This document shows positions 17,320-26,156 of a stretch of 64,000 nt of DNA, piece after piece. A program made the translations under genes and the position numbers. The stretch spans positions 3,392 through 67,391 of the forward strand of contig NZ_BJED01000014.1 of assembly GCF_005405485.1 (NCBI RefSeq), read 5' to 3'. Numbering within the stretch: the first letter of the stretch is position 1; each line of letters opens with the position of its first letter. The notes beneath the pieces were generated by a model. That model saw nothing but the letters and a program-made list of their open reading frames with translations, was not told where the DNA came from and ran no database searches. Source of the DNA: Enterococcus hulanensis. Lineage in GTDB: Bacteria; Bacillota; Bacilli; Lactobacillales; Enterococcaceae.

Positions 17320-18144
17320 TTAAAAGATCCCAATGATCGCTCCGACGGCTGAGATCAATACTAAGATCATGAGCACAGTCGTAGACTTCATTTTTTTATT
17401 CAAACAGAACAAGGCTATCATCGTTACAGCTAATGGCAGCATCCCTTTTAGTAATTTATCTAAAATATCAGTTTGTACATTCAGCTTTAAATCACCAAAT
17501 TTAAATACTAATCCTGTACTCAAGCTGACATAATTCGCTGTCAATGCACCGATAACGACGCCACCCATAACTTTGGCTCCCAGCATTACTTTTTTCAGCA
17601 AGTCGCCACCCATTAGTTTCTGGATTCCTTCTTTCCCGTAACTATAACCTTGCATCCACAAGTAATACGCAAGACCTAACATAATGACGAACATTGATAC
17701 GACGTAGAAAATCGGACCAAAGACATTTCCTTCTGAACCGATACTAATCGCAATCGATAAAAGAATTGGTACAAGTGTTCCCTGCCACAGCGTATCTCCG
17801 ATTCCGGCCAATGGCCCCATCAAACCTGTCTTAATTGAATTGATCGCGTCCCCTGTAATGGGTGCCCCAGCCGCTTTTTCCTCTTCTAAGGCAATTGTTA
17901 ATCCGCCGATGATTCCTCCAAAATGAGGTTCTGTATTAAAAAATTCCAAATGACGATGATAGCTTTTACGGAGAGCTTCTTTGTCATCACCGTAAAGTTT
18001 ATCTAAGGCCGGTAGCATGGCATGTAAAAAACCAGATGATTGCATACGCTCATAGTTGTAATTTGAATGAGAGAAACATGTCCAACGCCAGAAACTTTTT
18101 TTGATATCCTTTTTCGTTAATTTCTTTTCTACTGTCTTTTCCAT
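17320..18144 (-). CDS. PTS mannose/sorbose family, component IID
   Basis: 274 aa membrane protein. The N-terminal family signature LTKKDIKKSFWRW precedes SNYNYERMQSSGFLHAML and FFNTEPHFGGIIGGLTIALEEE, then GLMGPLAGIGDTLWQGTLVPI. Hydrophobic segments cover the C-terminal half. With IIC it forms the transport channel that phosphorylates sugars or hexitols on entry. IIC lies 21 bp upstream in the same operon. Confidence 0.95.
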   Translation of the reverse strand: MEKTVEKKLTKKDIKKSFWRWTCFSHSNYNYERMQSSGFLHAMLPALDKLYGDDKEALRKSYHRHLEFFNTEPHFGGIIGGLTIALEEEKAAGAPITGDAINSIKTGLMGPLAGIGDTLWQGTLVPILLSIAISIGSEGNVFGPIFYVVSMFVIMLGLAYYLWMQGYSYGKEGIQKLMGGDLLKKVMLGAKVMGGVVIGALTANYVSLSTGLVFKFGDLKLNVQTDILDKLLKGMLPLAVTMIALFCLNKKMKSTTVLMILVLISAVGAIIGIF

Positions 18145-18165
18145 TGATCTGTCACACTCCTTTAG

Positions 18166-18924
18166 TTAAGCTTGATTAGGTTTAAAGAATAATTGTGTAT
18201 AAACAAACGCCGTGATAAAGGCTAAGATTGATACGGCAATGATCGGCAATTCTAAATACACTGCCAAAACAAATCCTAAGAAGTAGAACGCTGCGGTATC
18301 TTTGCTCATAATTGATTTCAAGATCATCGCAACCCCCAGTGCTGGTAAAACACCACCAATTACTTCTAGTATATGCAACGGTTTGCCTTCTAATGCATCA
18401 AGAACATCCTTCACAACCCCTGATCCGAAATAGGCAACAATAAATACTGGAATCACTGAGATCAGCATTAAAAAGAGTTGAGGCATAAACATTTGGATAC
18501 GATCAATTTTTTTAGAATCTACTTCATCCGCTGCCTTATCGATCATATGCAAGAACGAAATATCGACTGTCATATGAGCAATCCAGATTACAGTTCCTAA
18601 TAAACCAATCGGTACTGCCATCGAAACTGCCACTTCTGGTGAAGCATTTGCTGCCATCGCTAGAGCCGTTCCCAATGTTCCTGCCAATCCTGGATCCATC
18701 GGTACAGTCCCCCCGGCAGAAATATAAGCGAGATATGGCAAACTAATCGCCGCGCCAATCACACAACCTTGAACGACATCTCCAAGTACTAAGCCTACCA
18801 ATGTTCCACAAATCAACGGACGGGCTAATATTGTACTTCCTAACAATGTAAGCCAAGGTGTCCCATTAATACTCAGATAATAAATCAAACCAATCAACAA
18901 AGCTTGAAAGACATTAATTTCCAT
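18166..18924 (-). CDS. PTS mannose/sorbose family, component IIC
   Basis: 252 aa with at least six hydrophobic segments and the family motif RPLICGTLVGLVLGDVVQG, followed by the conserved AYISAGGTVPMDPGLAGTLGTA. It makes up the membrane channel together with IID. It follows IIB by 15 bp in the LevR-controlled operon. Confidence 0.95.
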   Translation of the reverse strand: MEINVFQALLIGLIYYLSINGTPWLTLLGSTILARPLICGTLVGLVLGDVVQGCVIGAAISLPYLAYISAGGTVPMDPGLAGTLGTALAMAANASPEVAVSMAVPIGLLGTVIWIAHMTVDISFLHMIDKAADEVDSKKIDRIQMFMPQLFLMLISVIPVFIVAYFGSGVVKDVLDALEGKPLHILEVIGGVLPALGVAMILKSIMSKDTAAFYFLGFVLAVYLELPIIAVSILAFITAFVYTQLFFKPNQA

Positions 18925-18939
18925 TTTTTTCGCTCCTCT

Positions 18940-19413
18940 TTATAAGTATTGTTCGATATTCGCACTCTTTTCTTCTGGAATTACTTGAACATATACAGAA
19001 GTTCCACCTAGCATAATTTGCTTGAAACACGCGCGCTCTTCATCACTGACAGAAATATTGCGATATAATTGCGTGCGGTCTTTTCGTGCACCCATTCCAC
19101 CAACGTTTAATTCTTCGATCTTCACACCGCCATCAATAACATTTTTAATCACCTTTGGATTCTTCGCTAAAACGATCAACTTATTTCCATCCGCTTCCTG
19201 TGTCAGATAATTGATTGCTTCTTCTTCGGACATGATTAATACCTTGATTCCCGCAGGAGCTGATGAAGTCATGATCATCTTCAAAAAATCATCCTGTGCT
19301 ACTTCATTATCAATAATAACGATTTCATTTGCTTTTGTTTCATGAACCCATGCAGTCATAACTTGACCATGGATCAAGCGATCGTCGATTCGAGTAAATA
19401 CAATATTTCTCAT
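18940..19413 (-). CDS. PTS mannose/sorbose family, component IIB
   Basis: 157 aa soluble phosphocarrier. FTRIDDRLIHGQVMTAW holds the phosphorylated His15; it passes phosphate from IIA to the sugar bound at IIC/IID. The C-terminal YVQVIPEEKSANIEQYL is typical. The start shares its first base with the end of IIA. IIA and IIB are separate genes here, not a fused IIAB as in ManX/ManL, which is usual for fructose (Lev), sorbose and other accessory systems. Confidence 0.96.
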   Translation of the reverse strand: MRNIVFTRIDDRLIHGQVMTAWVHETKANEIVIIDNEVAQDDFLKMIMTSSAPAGIKVLIMSEEEAINYLTQEADGNKLIVLAKNPKVIKNVIDGGVKIEELNVGGMGARKDRTQLYRNISVSDEERACFKQIMLGGTSVYVQVIPEEKSANIEQYL

Positions 19414-19838
19414 TATGCTTCCTCCTCAGTAAATGTTTTTGCTTCTGTAAATAGCTCTTTGATTCCCTGTTTTCCTGTATCCATCACATGTTCGCTTAAT
19501 TCTTCTAATCCCATCGTTTCTCTAAGCAGGACACTTTCGATAAACATTGAAAAATTGATTCCTGAAACAGAACGATAGAATGTATTTGGCAGTTTCTTCA
19601 CACAATATGCCGTTGCCTTAAATGGACTGGCACCATATAAATCAGAAAAAACCAGCACACCATCACCATCGTCCAGTTCCTTGATCTTTTCCGCCGTTTG
19701 GTCGTAAAACTCATCAATATTGTTGCCTTCATACAGCCCTAAGTAATCCACTTTCTCATTTGTTCCAACGATCATTTTTCCACTTTCTACTACTCCTTGA
19801 GAAAGATTTCCGTGGCTTAACACTAAAATCCCAATCAT
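19413..19838 (-). CDS. PTS mannose/sorbose family, component IIA
   Basis: 141 aa. The active His9 lies in ILVLSHGNLSQGV, and GVLVFSDLYGASPFKA is the conserved partner motif. It receives phosphate from HPr. It is the first gene of the operon, with a perfect sigma-54 promoter 42 bp before its start and AAAGAGGTGAG as ribosome site. Confidence 0.96.
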   Translation of the reverse strand: MIGILVLSHGNLSQGVVESGKMIVGTNEKVDYLGLYEGNNIDEFYDQTAEKIKELDDGDGVLVFSDLYGASPFKATAYCVKKLPNTFYRSVSGINFSMFIESVLLRETMGLEELSEHVMDTGKQGIKELFTEAKTFTEEEA

Positions 19839-19879
19839 ACTCTCACCTCTTTACAAAATTCTTCTTACACCTTTACTAA

Positions 19880-19896
19880 AGCAAGAGCCGTGCCAA
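19880..19896 (-). promoter_or_regulatory. Sigma-54 (-24/-12) promoter of the PTS operon
   Basis: The minus strand reads TTGGCACGGCTCTTGCT, a full match to the RpoN consensus TTGGCACNNNNNTTGCW. An AAA+ activator gene lies directly upstream. Confidence 0.93.
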
Positions 19897-19954
19897 CTTT
19901 TTCGCACACATCTTTTTCCAGCTACAGCAAGCGTTTCCAAATATTCGATCCACG

Positions 19955-20043
19955 ATGTGTAACAGATTTTGTCACACATTAGGATTTTTTTCATGTGTGC
20001 GTAACCAAAAAAATATCTGTCACACATGATGTGTGACAGATAT
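19955..20043. promoter_or_regulatory. Upstream activator sites (repeated TGTCACACAT)
   Basis: Two palindromic sites lie 60–160 bp upstream of the sigma-54 promoter. The first, 19955–19979, pairs ATGTGTAACA with TGTCACACAT. The second, 20013–20043, is a perfect dyad with 15-bp arms (ATATCTGTCACACAT) around one base. They are probable binding sites for the LevR-type activator. The second reaches into its stop codon and could also act as its terminator. Confidence 0.75.
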
Positions 20044-22505
20044 TAGATAAAGGGACGAATAATTTTGGTTACATATAGGATTTCACTAGCAGAAAGCTCT
20101 GCACCATAAGTTCTTTCTAGTATATTGAGCTCTTTAGCAACAAGTTGATATAGCTCATCTTTCTCTTCTTCCTCCACTTCGAACTGCAGTCCTTCTTTTC
20201 GGATCGCCCTCTCGATCATTCCTAAACAGTGAAAATAGAATTTGATGACTAAGGTGTCAATAATCTCAAATTTGAATTGTTTTGATAACGAAATAAGAAT
20301 CTCATCAAGAATTTCTGTCGCACCATAAACGTTTAAGAAAATGACGCTCTTTTCCAAAGAATGGTAAAACAAATGGTCTTTGTTTTTAATCAGCCTACGA
20401 CTGGAGTAATCAAAGATGTTCGTATTTTTTCGATTGGCAGTATAATAATTTGCTTCCTCCAAAAGCTCATTGACTAGTTGCTGCAAACCCATATTGGCAA
20501 ACAAGGCTTTTCTAGTCGCCTCGATAATGATTGGCGACGTAACATTATCAATAATCATCGTATCGATGCCCGTATCTTTTATTATCTTGGCCGGAAAAGT
20601 TGCTAATGAACCCATGTCGGCTAAAAGAAGAACACCAGAACCTTGATCCAGCGTTTTGACTACAGCAACTGCCTTTTGATACACGTTTTCCACTGAATCA
20701 TCTAGCGGCATATCAACACCCACCGCATGATTGATCCCTAATAAATCATTTACCATTTTAGCCAAATTCGTTGCGACACCAATTCCATGCATTAAAATTA
20801 ATATTCCAATTGGATTTTTCCGTACATCCTTATAGATTGTATCTAAAAACAGCTCAATAATATCTTGCTCTTCTGCTGGGACTTCAATATTCATTTGTTT
20901 GTTCACTTCAGCAATCAGTTTATCGGCATATTTTCTTAACGGAGAACCAGAGACCTTCTCGACAACCTTCGTTGCACGATAGGAAATCGTACTCGTTTGA
21001 AGCTTCAATACCAAAGCTTCGATGTGAAGGGCTAAGTTATAAGTAACATGGGGATCACACTCAACTTCTAGCTCATTAGATATTTCTTGAATTACTTTGT
21101 CTACGATTTCTAATACTTCTATGGAGACTAGCTTTTCAATACCTTTATTTCGCGGTCTTTCGATGATTTCGGGCTTCAAATCTACGGCAAAAAAATCATC
21201 CAAAAAATAAGTGATCTTTTGTTGGATTTCTTTTATTGAACGGCCTTCTCTTAGAAGTGTAGAGTACTTTTCTAGAATCGACTTATAGAAGGAACTTTCA
21301 TTGCCGGTGACGACTGCATAGTTAATTTCTTGCTGCTGATTCTCTTGTTTTTTCTTACCTTGATAATAAATACTGTCTCTAAATAACTCATTTCTCTTAT
21401 TCTTTTCATTTTCCTGCAGTACGCGTTCGATTTCTATATCTTCGCCAGTGATTTCGATTCTTTCCTGCTTTTTAATCATCGCTTGGGCAAATTCCTTGGC
21501 GCAAAAGATTTGAATATCATTTTTCAACTGTCCAATATTTCCTAGACAATGATAAGTCGATAAATATTCTAATACATTCGCTTTGACTAGAATTTCAAGA
21601 TCGATTTTTTCGGATTCTAAACAAAAGAAATAGTCAATCAACTGTAGGCGTTCTTGCGTACTTCGATCCTTTAAATCCGGTAAAGTCAGAACCATAGGAA
21701 AGCGTCGCTTAAACGTTTGAAGAAGTGAACTCTCGATATTTTCAGTAGTTGCACAAATTATCAATACATCTACTTCTCGAGCAACACTTTCAGTTTCTCC
21801 CAACCTGCGGTATTTCCGCGTATCGATGATCGTAAAAAGCATTTCTTGTCCTTCTGGGGGAAGTCGATGGATTTCATCTAAAAATAGAACACCATGATTC
21901 GCCTGTTCGATCATTCCGGATTTATCAGCTTCTGCACCGGTAAACGCACCTTTCACATAACCAAAAAGAACTGATAATAATAATTGCGGATTATTGGAAT
22001 AGTCTGAACAATTAAAATGAAGAAATGGACTTTTGTCATTAAAACGACCAATTTCTTGACCATACTGAAACATGATTTTTGCAAAAGTTGTTTTACCAAC
22101 TCCAGTAGAACCAAGAATGATTGTATGTAATCCGTTTGGCGGATACATGATAGCAGCTTTTGCAAGGTTGGTATGTACCTCCATACTCCCTTTTGCTCCG
22201 ATAAAATCGGAAAATATACTTGTCTCTTTAATTTCTTTTGATGCTTGTTCACTTTTTTTCGTTGGGATTGATGCTGGTTCAATTGCAGTATTTTCACCAA
22301 GATAATAGTACTTGACTGGTTTTCCCTTCAATTTCCCCAGTCTTTTCTCTCGAACCAACGCATTCAACTCGCGACTCGCAGCCGTTCTACTAAGAGCTAG
22401 ATTTTCACTGACATCGAGTGTCGTAACTTCTAAATCAGACTGCTTTGCAGAACCTAACGCCTTTCTTTCCCGTACAAAAGCTAGTATTTCCTCTTTCCTA
22501 CTCAC
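20043..22505 (-). CDS. LevR/MtlR-type sigma-54 activator with PTS regulation domains
   Basis: 820 aa from GTG 22505. A winged-helix DNA-binding region at ~1–70 (LSRTAASRELNALVREK) precedes an AAA+ domain with Walker A GSTGVGKTTF (~131–140), the sigma-54 contact loop GAFTGA (~186–191) and Walker B GVLFLDEIHRLP. Then come PRD1, an EIIA-Man-like domain with His573 (LILMHGIGVATN), and PRD2 at the end. It melts RpoN promoters when phosphorylated by HPr and is silenced through its own PTS, so it reports sugar availability. It directly precedes the PTS operon it should control. No EIIB-like domain is obvious, unlike B. subtilis LevR. Confidence 0.94.
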   Translation of the reverse strand: MSRKEEILAFVRERKALGSAKQSDLEVTTLDVSENLALSRTAASRELNALVREKRLGKLKGKPVKYYYLGENTAIEPASIPTKKSEQASKEIKETSIFSDFIGAKGSMEVHTNLAKAAIMYPPNGLHTIILGSTGVGKTTFAKIMFQYGQEIGRFNDKSPFLHFNCSDYSNNPQLLLSVLFGYVKGAFTGAEADKSGMIEQANHGVLFLDEIHRLPPEGQEMLFTIIDTRKYRRLGETESVAREVDVLIICATTENIESSLLQTFKRRFPMVLTLPDLKDRSTQERLQLIDYFFCLESEKIDLEILVKANVLEYLSTYHCLGNIGQLKNDIQIFCAKEFAQAMIKKQERIEITGEDIEIERVLQENEKNKRNELFRDSIYYQGKKKQENQQQEINYAVVTGNESSFYKSILEKYSTLLREGRSIKEIQQKITYFLDDFFAVDLKPEIIERPRNKGIEKLVSIEVLEIVDKVIQEISNELEVECDPHVTYNLALHIEALVLKLQTSTISYRATKVVEKVSGSPLRKYADKLIAEVNKQMNIEVPAEEQDIIELFLDTIYKDVRKNPIGILILMHGIGVATNLAKMVNDLLGINHAVGVDMPLDDSVENVYQKAVAVVKTLDQGSGVLLLADMGSLATFPAKIIKDTGIDTMIIDNVTSPIIIEATRKALFANMGLQQLVNELLEEANYYTANRKNTNIFDYSSRRLIKNKDHLFYHSLEKSVIFLNVYGATEILDEILISLSKQFKFEIIDTLVIKFYFHCLGMIERAIRKEGLQFEVEEEEKDELYQLVAKELNILERTYGAELSASEILYVTKIIRPFI

Positions 22506-22667
22506 AACTCCACGTCCTTCCGAAGAGAATGTATTCTATGTCAGATTATATTTTAATTAGAACATAAGTCAAACGCCTAAAATACATTTTTTCAGGAAAA
22601 GAAAAACTATGTAAGCAAACACTTTCCTAGGAAAAGCAGGTACTTACACAGTTAATATTGCACTCTC
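22506..22667. other. Intergenic region upstream of the LevR-type gene
   Basis: Short AT-rich region between the activator start and the hicB terminator. A -10-like TATAAT (minus strand, around 22545–22550) may serve the activator gene. Nothing else is clear. Confidence 0.3.
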
Positions 22668-22697
22668 AAAAGACATGCTGAAAAGCACGTCTTTTTT
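22668..22697 (-). terminator. Terminator of hicAB
   Basis: AAAGACGTGCT–TTTC–AGCATGTCTTT is followed by T residues, 12 bp after the hicB stop. It is a near copy of the terminator at 4973–5004. Confidence 0.75.
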
Positions 22698-22709
22698 ACT
22701 TTGTTAAAT

Positions 22710-23159
22710 CTATGCACCTATCTTTTTTTCTACAATCGCATCAGTAAGTGTTTTTGAAAAATTCAAGTGTAACTCCTTACCTAACTTGTCAGCCCATTTA
22801 GGAATGGTCAAAGTTTTCTTTATAGGCTCATTAGCACTTAAATATTCATCTAATTCAACACTCACCATTGAGATAAATGACTTTGCAGCATTAAAAGTAA
22901 ATTTAAAATCATCATCATCTTGAAACGGTCTATTTTTTACCAAACTAAGAGAATTTATGTCAGAAGGTTCAGCAATAGAACGCTCATTTTCAATATCATC
23001 TGCCAAGCGAATGCCTAATAAATCAGAAGCCATAAAGATAGAATCTGAAATATCACGTCCTTGCGTCATCGCGTCCAAATCAGGAATATAAACTTGATAA
23101 CTTGCTTCTAAACCGTCACTATCATCAAAAAAGAATAAAGCTGGATAACTAACTAACAT
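22710..23159 (-). CDS. hicB: HicB-family antitoxin
   Basis: 149 aa from ATG 23159 (MLVSYPALF), preceded by AAAGGGGGC at good spacing; a TTG 18 bp earlier is not needed. The N-terminal partial RNase-H-like fold (YQVYIPDLDAMTQGRDISDSIFMASDLLG) masks the toxin. The C-terminal part (KKTLTIPKWADKLGKEL…FSKTLTDAI) is a helical DNA-binding segment of ribbon-helix-helix or HTH type. It follows hicA by 31 bp in the usual order and should repress the shared promoter. Confidence 0.92.
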   Translation of the reverse strand: MLVSYPALFFFDDSDGLEASYQVYIPDLDAMTQGRDISDSIFMASDLLGIRLADDIENERSIAEPSDINSLSLVKNRPFQDDDDFKFTFNAAKSFISMVSVELDEYLSANEPIKKTLTIPKWADKLGKELHLNFSKTLTDAIVEKKIGA

Positions 23160-23190
23160 TTCAATGCCCCCTTTCAAAATTCGGAGCTAG

Positions 23191-23376
23191 CTACAGTAAG
23201 CCAGCATCCTTTAAAATACTCCGCTCAGTTCCTTTTTTTAATTCACCATGCGGAACAATCAATGGTCTTGTTAATCCCTCTTGTGTCATTTTTATGTGAG
23301 AACCTTTCCCACCCTCAGTTTTTTCAAACCCATGACTTTGAAGTAACTTCACCATCTCTCTTTGTGTCATTGGCAT
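23191..23376 (-). CDS. hicA: HicA mRNA interferase toxin
   Basis: 61 aa double-stranded-RNA-binding-like toxin. MTQREMVKLLQSHGFE, then GGKGSHIKMTQ with the catalytic His, and VPHGELKKGTERSILKDAGL are all typical and complete. It cuts mRNA independent of translation and is held by HicB. The start at 23376 has AGGAGG about 10 bp upstream; a second ATG two codons on is also possible. Confidence 0.93.
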   Translation of the reverse strand: MPMTQREMVKLLQSHGFEKTEGGKGSHIKMTQEGLTRPLIVPHGELKKGTERSILKDAGLL

Positions 23377-23403
23377 TGTGCATCATACCTCCTGACAACA
23401 AAA

Positions 23404-23457
23404 AGTATAACACGTGTTACACGTATAGTCGATAGTTTCATACGTGTAATACGTGCT
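23404..23457 (-). promoter_or_regulatory. hicAB promoter and inverted operator repeats
   Basis: Extended -10 TG-T-TATACT (23404–23409) with a weak TCGACT -35 (23427–23432). TACACGTAT (23418–23426) and ATACGTGTA (23441–23449) form an inverted pair, each beside a further CACGTG/TACGTG half site, consistent with HicB autoregulation. Confidence 0.6.
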
Positions 23458-23527
23458 AAATTTAAGAATTACTCAAAACCCTATCACTTCCTCCTAGACT
23501 AATAGATAAAATTCCCACGTAATCATT

Positions 23528-24100
23528 TCAGCTTTGTTTATAAGGAAAGACGTCTTCTAAGGAGAGCTGCTGACTAGCAAACACGCTAGTCGTCATCGCT
23601 GTGACTAACTCAGCTAATTTATCGGGCGGCTGCAGCGGTTTTTCATTCAGCCAAGCCATCACCACTCCGATATGGGCATTCACAACATAATTACTCAATA
23701 CCTGACTCAGCGTTTGATCGCTTGTTTTACTATAAATAAAATTGCGATAGACATCGATCCCGATTTGGTTCATTTTATAATGAAATTGCGGCCACATTGA
23801 GCTATTGTTAAAGGTTTTAAAGTAAATAGCATGATCATAAATATAGGTGAAATAATGGTGATAAAACTCTAGCGGACTGTTGGCGGTATATTTTGCGACC
23901 CCGGACAATCCTTTCATGTGATAATCCAAGACCCATTGGAAAAACTCTTCTTTTGTCTCAAACAAACGATAAAACGTCGAACGACTCACTTCTGCCTTGC
24001 GAATCAATTCAGAAACTTTGATTTCTTCTACGGATTTAAACGTTAAAAAATAGGCAAATGCTTCCAGCAAGCTTTGTTTACTCCCAGATAATTTTTCCAT
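23528..24100 (-). CDS. TetR-family regulator
   Basis: 190 aa. The N-terminal HTH reads VEEIKVSELIRKAEVSRSTFYRLFETKEEFFQWVLDY (~19–55); the C-terminal ligand domain is helical and of the TetR_C type found with DhaS-like regulators. It is divergent from the amidohydrolase/hydrolase operon with a 19-bp palindrome between them, so it should repress that operon and itself. Ligand unknown. Confidence 0.9.
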   Translation of the reverse strand: MEKLSGSKQSLLEAFAYFLTFKSVEEIKVSELIRKAEVSRSTFYRLFETKEEFFQWVLDYHMKGLSGVAKYTANSPLEFYHHYFTYIYDHAIYFKTFNNSSMWPQFHYKMNQIGIDVYRNFIYSKTSDQTLSQVLSNYVVNAHIGVVMAWLNEKPLQPPDKLAELVTAMTTSVFASQQLSLEDVFPYKQS

Positions 24101-24107
24101 AAATGAA

Positions 24108-24126
24108 ACAGAATTAGAAATTCTGT
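24108..24126. promoter_or_regulatory. Operator for the TetR-family regulator
   Basis: ACAGAATTAGAAATTCTGT is a perfect dyad with 8-bp arms and 3-bp centre, 8 bp upstream of the regulator start and ~60 bp before the divergent operon. Confidence 0.7.
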
Positions 24127-24188
24127 ACCTCCTTTTTTCCTCTGACCTCTCTTAAAATAAAGGTACATTAATGAAAGAGGGAATACAA

Positions 24189-25133
24189 ATGTTTAACAAA
24201 ATCGATTTTCATACCCACTTCATTCCTAGAGCTTATGAAGCTTACTTGGAAAAATACTATGCTGGCAAAGCAGACGGCGTAGCTACTCCCCATTGGTCAG
24301 TAGAAGATCATTTGCAATTAATGAAGGATAATCAGACCACTCATTCAGTTCTTTCCTTATCCAGTCCACATCCGAGTCTCGGAACAGCGGAAGAAACAAA
24401 AGAATTGATCCAGAATATAAATCAAGAGGCGGAAAAAATCTGCCAAGCTTATCCAGAAAAATTTTCTTTTTGTGCCAGCCTTCCTTTACCTTCAATTGAA
24501 GACTGCCTAGAAAGCATCGATCGTTTCGCTGATACTGCATTTGGTTTTTCATTTCCGACGAATTGCCAGGGGCTTTATCTTGGCGATGAAAAACTAGAGC
24601 CCTTGATGTCCGAATTAAACAAGCGGCAAGCAAAAATTATGATCCACCCAACTGAGCCTCATAAACAGACGATTCATGCTGGTGAGCTGGTGAAGACACC
24701 TTTAATGGAATTCTTCTTTGATACAACTCGGGCAATCGTAAATTTGGCGCAAAACCAAGTCTTTTCTCGTTATCCAAAAATCACTTGGATTCTTCCCCAC
24801 GCAGGCGCCCTGCTGCCGATCATCGCCCAACGAATCAGCGAAGGAAATAAATTCTTAGCCGATCCTGATACACCCAAACCTGATGATCTGTTAGCTGTCT
24901 TAGCGCAAAAAAATCTTTATTTTGATTTAGCGGGAATGGTCTTGCCTTATCAATTGCCGACCTTATTACAAATCATTGACACCGAACAATTACTATATGG
25001 TGGTGATTTCCCTTATACACCCGCCAAAGCTGTGCAAAATTATGCTAGAAAAATCGAAGAAACCGATTTGTTTTCTCAACTAGAAAAGCAAAAGCTTTTT
25101 TATGACAACGGTCAAAAACTTTTACAAAAATAA
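24189..25133 (+). CDS. Amidohydrolase-2 family metal-dependent hydrolase/decarboxylase
   Basis: 314 aa from ATG 24189 (MFNKIDFHTHF), with AGAGGG 7 bp upstream; an upstream ATG 18 bp earlier overlaps that ribosome site. The metal-binding pattern of the ACMSD-like branch is complete: DFHTHFIP near the start, IMIHPTEPH, ILPHAGALLP, and YGGDFPYTP with the final Asp. Members hydrolyse or decarboxylate small cyclic or aromatic acids. The substrate here is unknown. It is the first gene of a two-gene operon behind a TetR regulator, followed after 22 bp by an alpha/beta hydrolase. Confidence 0.88.
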   Translation: MFNKIDFHTHFIPRAYEAYLEKYYAGKADGVATPHWSVEDHLQLMKDNQTTHSVLSLSSPHPSLGTAEETKELIQNINQEAEKICQAYPEKFSFCASLPLPSIEDCLESIDRFADTAFGFSFPTNCQGLYLGDEKLEPLMSELNKRQAKIMIHPTEPHKQTIHAGELVKTPLMEFFFDTTRAIVNLAQNQVFSRYPKITWILPHAGALLPIIAQRISEGNKFLADPDTPKPDDLLAVLAQKNLYFDLAGMVLPYQLPTLLQIIDTEQLLYGGDFPYTPAKAVQNYARKIEETDLFSQLEKQKLFYDNGQKLLQK

Positions 25134-25155
25134 TTTCTTTAAGGAGCGAATACAA

Positions 25156-26094
25156 ATGACCTATCAACAACCGCGTTTAGATCATGAAAGTGAATCTTAT
25201 AAAACCGCAGCACAAGCAGAAAAAGAACTATTAGCCGTTTACGGCTTAACGGAAAAGGAGCATTGGTTTACTGAGCAAAAGGAAAACCTGCGTATTCGCG
25301 TATCTGAAATTGGCGAAGGCACTCCAGTCCTAGTGGTACCGGGAAATACTGGCGATATGTTTCCCTTCACGCCCTTACTGGCACAAATGAAGGACAATAA
25401 ATTCTTCCTATTTAATCGTCCCGGCGGCGGGCTCAGTGATGGAATGAATCATGAAAAAGTCGCGATTCGACCATTTATCATCGATTTGTTTGATCAGCTG
25501 CTGGCGGAGCTGCGCTTGGAAAAAGTGACCATTATGGCTCATTCAATGGGCTGTCATTGGTCATTATGGTATGCTATGGCTCGACCTGAACGGGTGGAAA
25601 AGCTGGTGCTGATCGGAAATCCGGGCCGCGTAATGCTGGGCAAAACACCTCTTCCGCTTAAAATGATGGTAAAACCAGTCATTGGTGAACACGCAGTGAA
25701 AAAGATGGTGCCAAAGGATTATGACCATGCCTTAAATGGCTTAAAGATGATGGGGACCAATGAAGACGTTTTGGCTAACATGCCAAATGAGTTTCGCGAA
25801 TGCTACTATCGTTTCCAAAATCTGCCAAACTATCAAGAATCGACCCTTTCTTTACTCCGGGCCTTTAACGCCAATGACCAAAATGAAATCAAAGCGGCTG
25901 AACTTTCTGCGTTAAACTTCCCAGTGGAAATGATCTGGGGCGCAAAGGATACGTTCGCCTCTGTTGAGAAAGGACAAGAAATCGCTGCGGCTTTTCCAAA
26001 TTGTCAGTTTAAATTGATCGAAGACGCTGGACATATGCCGTGGATCGATCAGCCTGTGATTTGCGCTAGATTAATTTCACAGTTCATTAATTAG
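25156..26094 (+). CDS. Alpha/beta-fold hydrolase
   Basis: 312 aa from ATG 25156, preceded by AAGGAGCG; the upstream extension lies in the end of the previous gene. The catalytic triad is visible: nucleophile Ser in MAHSMGCHWS, Asp in IWGAKDTF, and His in DAGHMPWIDQP. The oxyanion region reads VVPGNTGDM. There is no signal peptide, so it acts in the cytoplasm. Likely an esterase or C–C/amide hydrolase that works with the preceding amidohydrolase on a compound sensed by the TetR regulator. Confidence 0.88.
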   Translation: MTYQQPRLDHESESYKTAAQAEKELLAVYGLTEKEHWFTEQKENLRIRVSEIGEGTPVLVVPGNTGDMFPFTPLLAQMKDNKFFLFNRPGGGLSDGMNHEKVAIRPFIIDLFDQLLAELRLEKVTIMAHSMGCHWSLWYAMARPERVEKLVLIGNPGRVMLGKTPLPLKMMVKPVIGEHAVKKMVPKDYDHALNGLKMMGTNEDVLANMPNEFRECYYRFQNLPNYQESTLSLLRAFNANDQNEIKAAELSALNFPVEMIWGAKDTFASVEKGQEIAAAFPNCQFKLIEDAGHMPWIDQPVICARLISQFIN

Positions 26095-26108
26095 CAGCTT
26101 TTTCAATA

Positions 26109-26147
26109 CAAAAAAGTCAGCGAGTTATTTTCGCTGACTTTTCTTCT
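26109..26147. terminator. Bidirectional terminator
   Basis: AAAAGTCAGCGA–GTTATTTT–CGCTGACTTTT lies between the hydrolase gene and convergent queA. Confidence 0.85.
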
Positions 26148-26156
26148 ATTACTATA

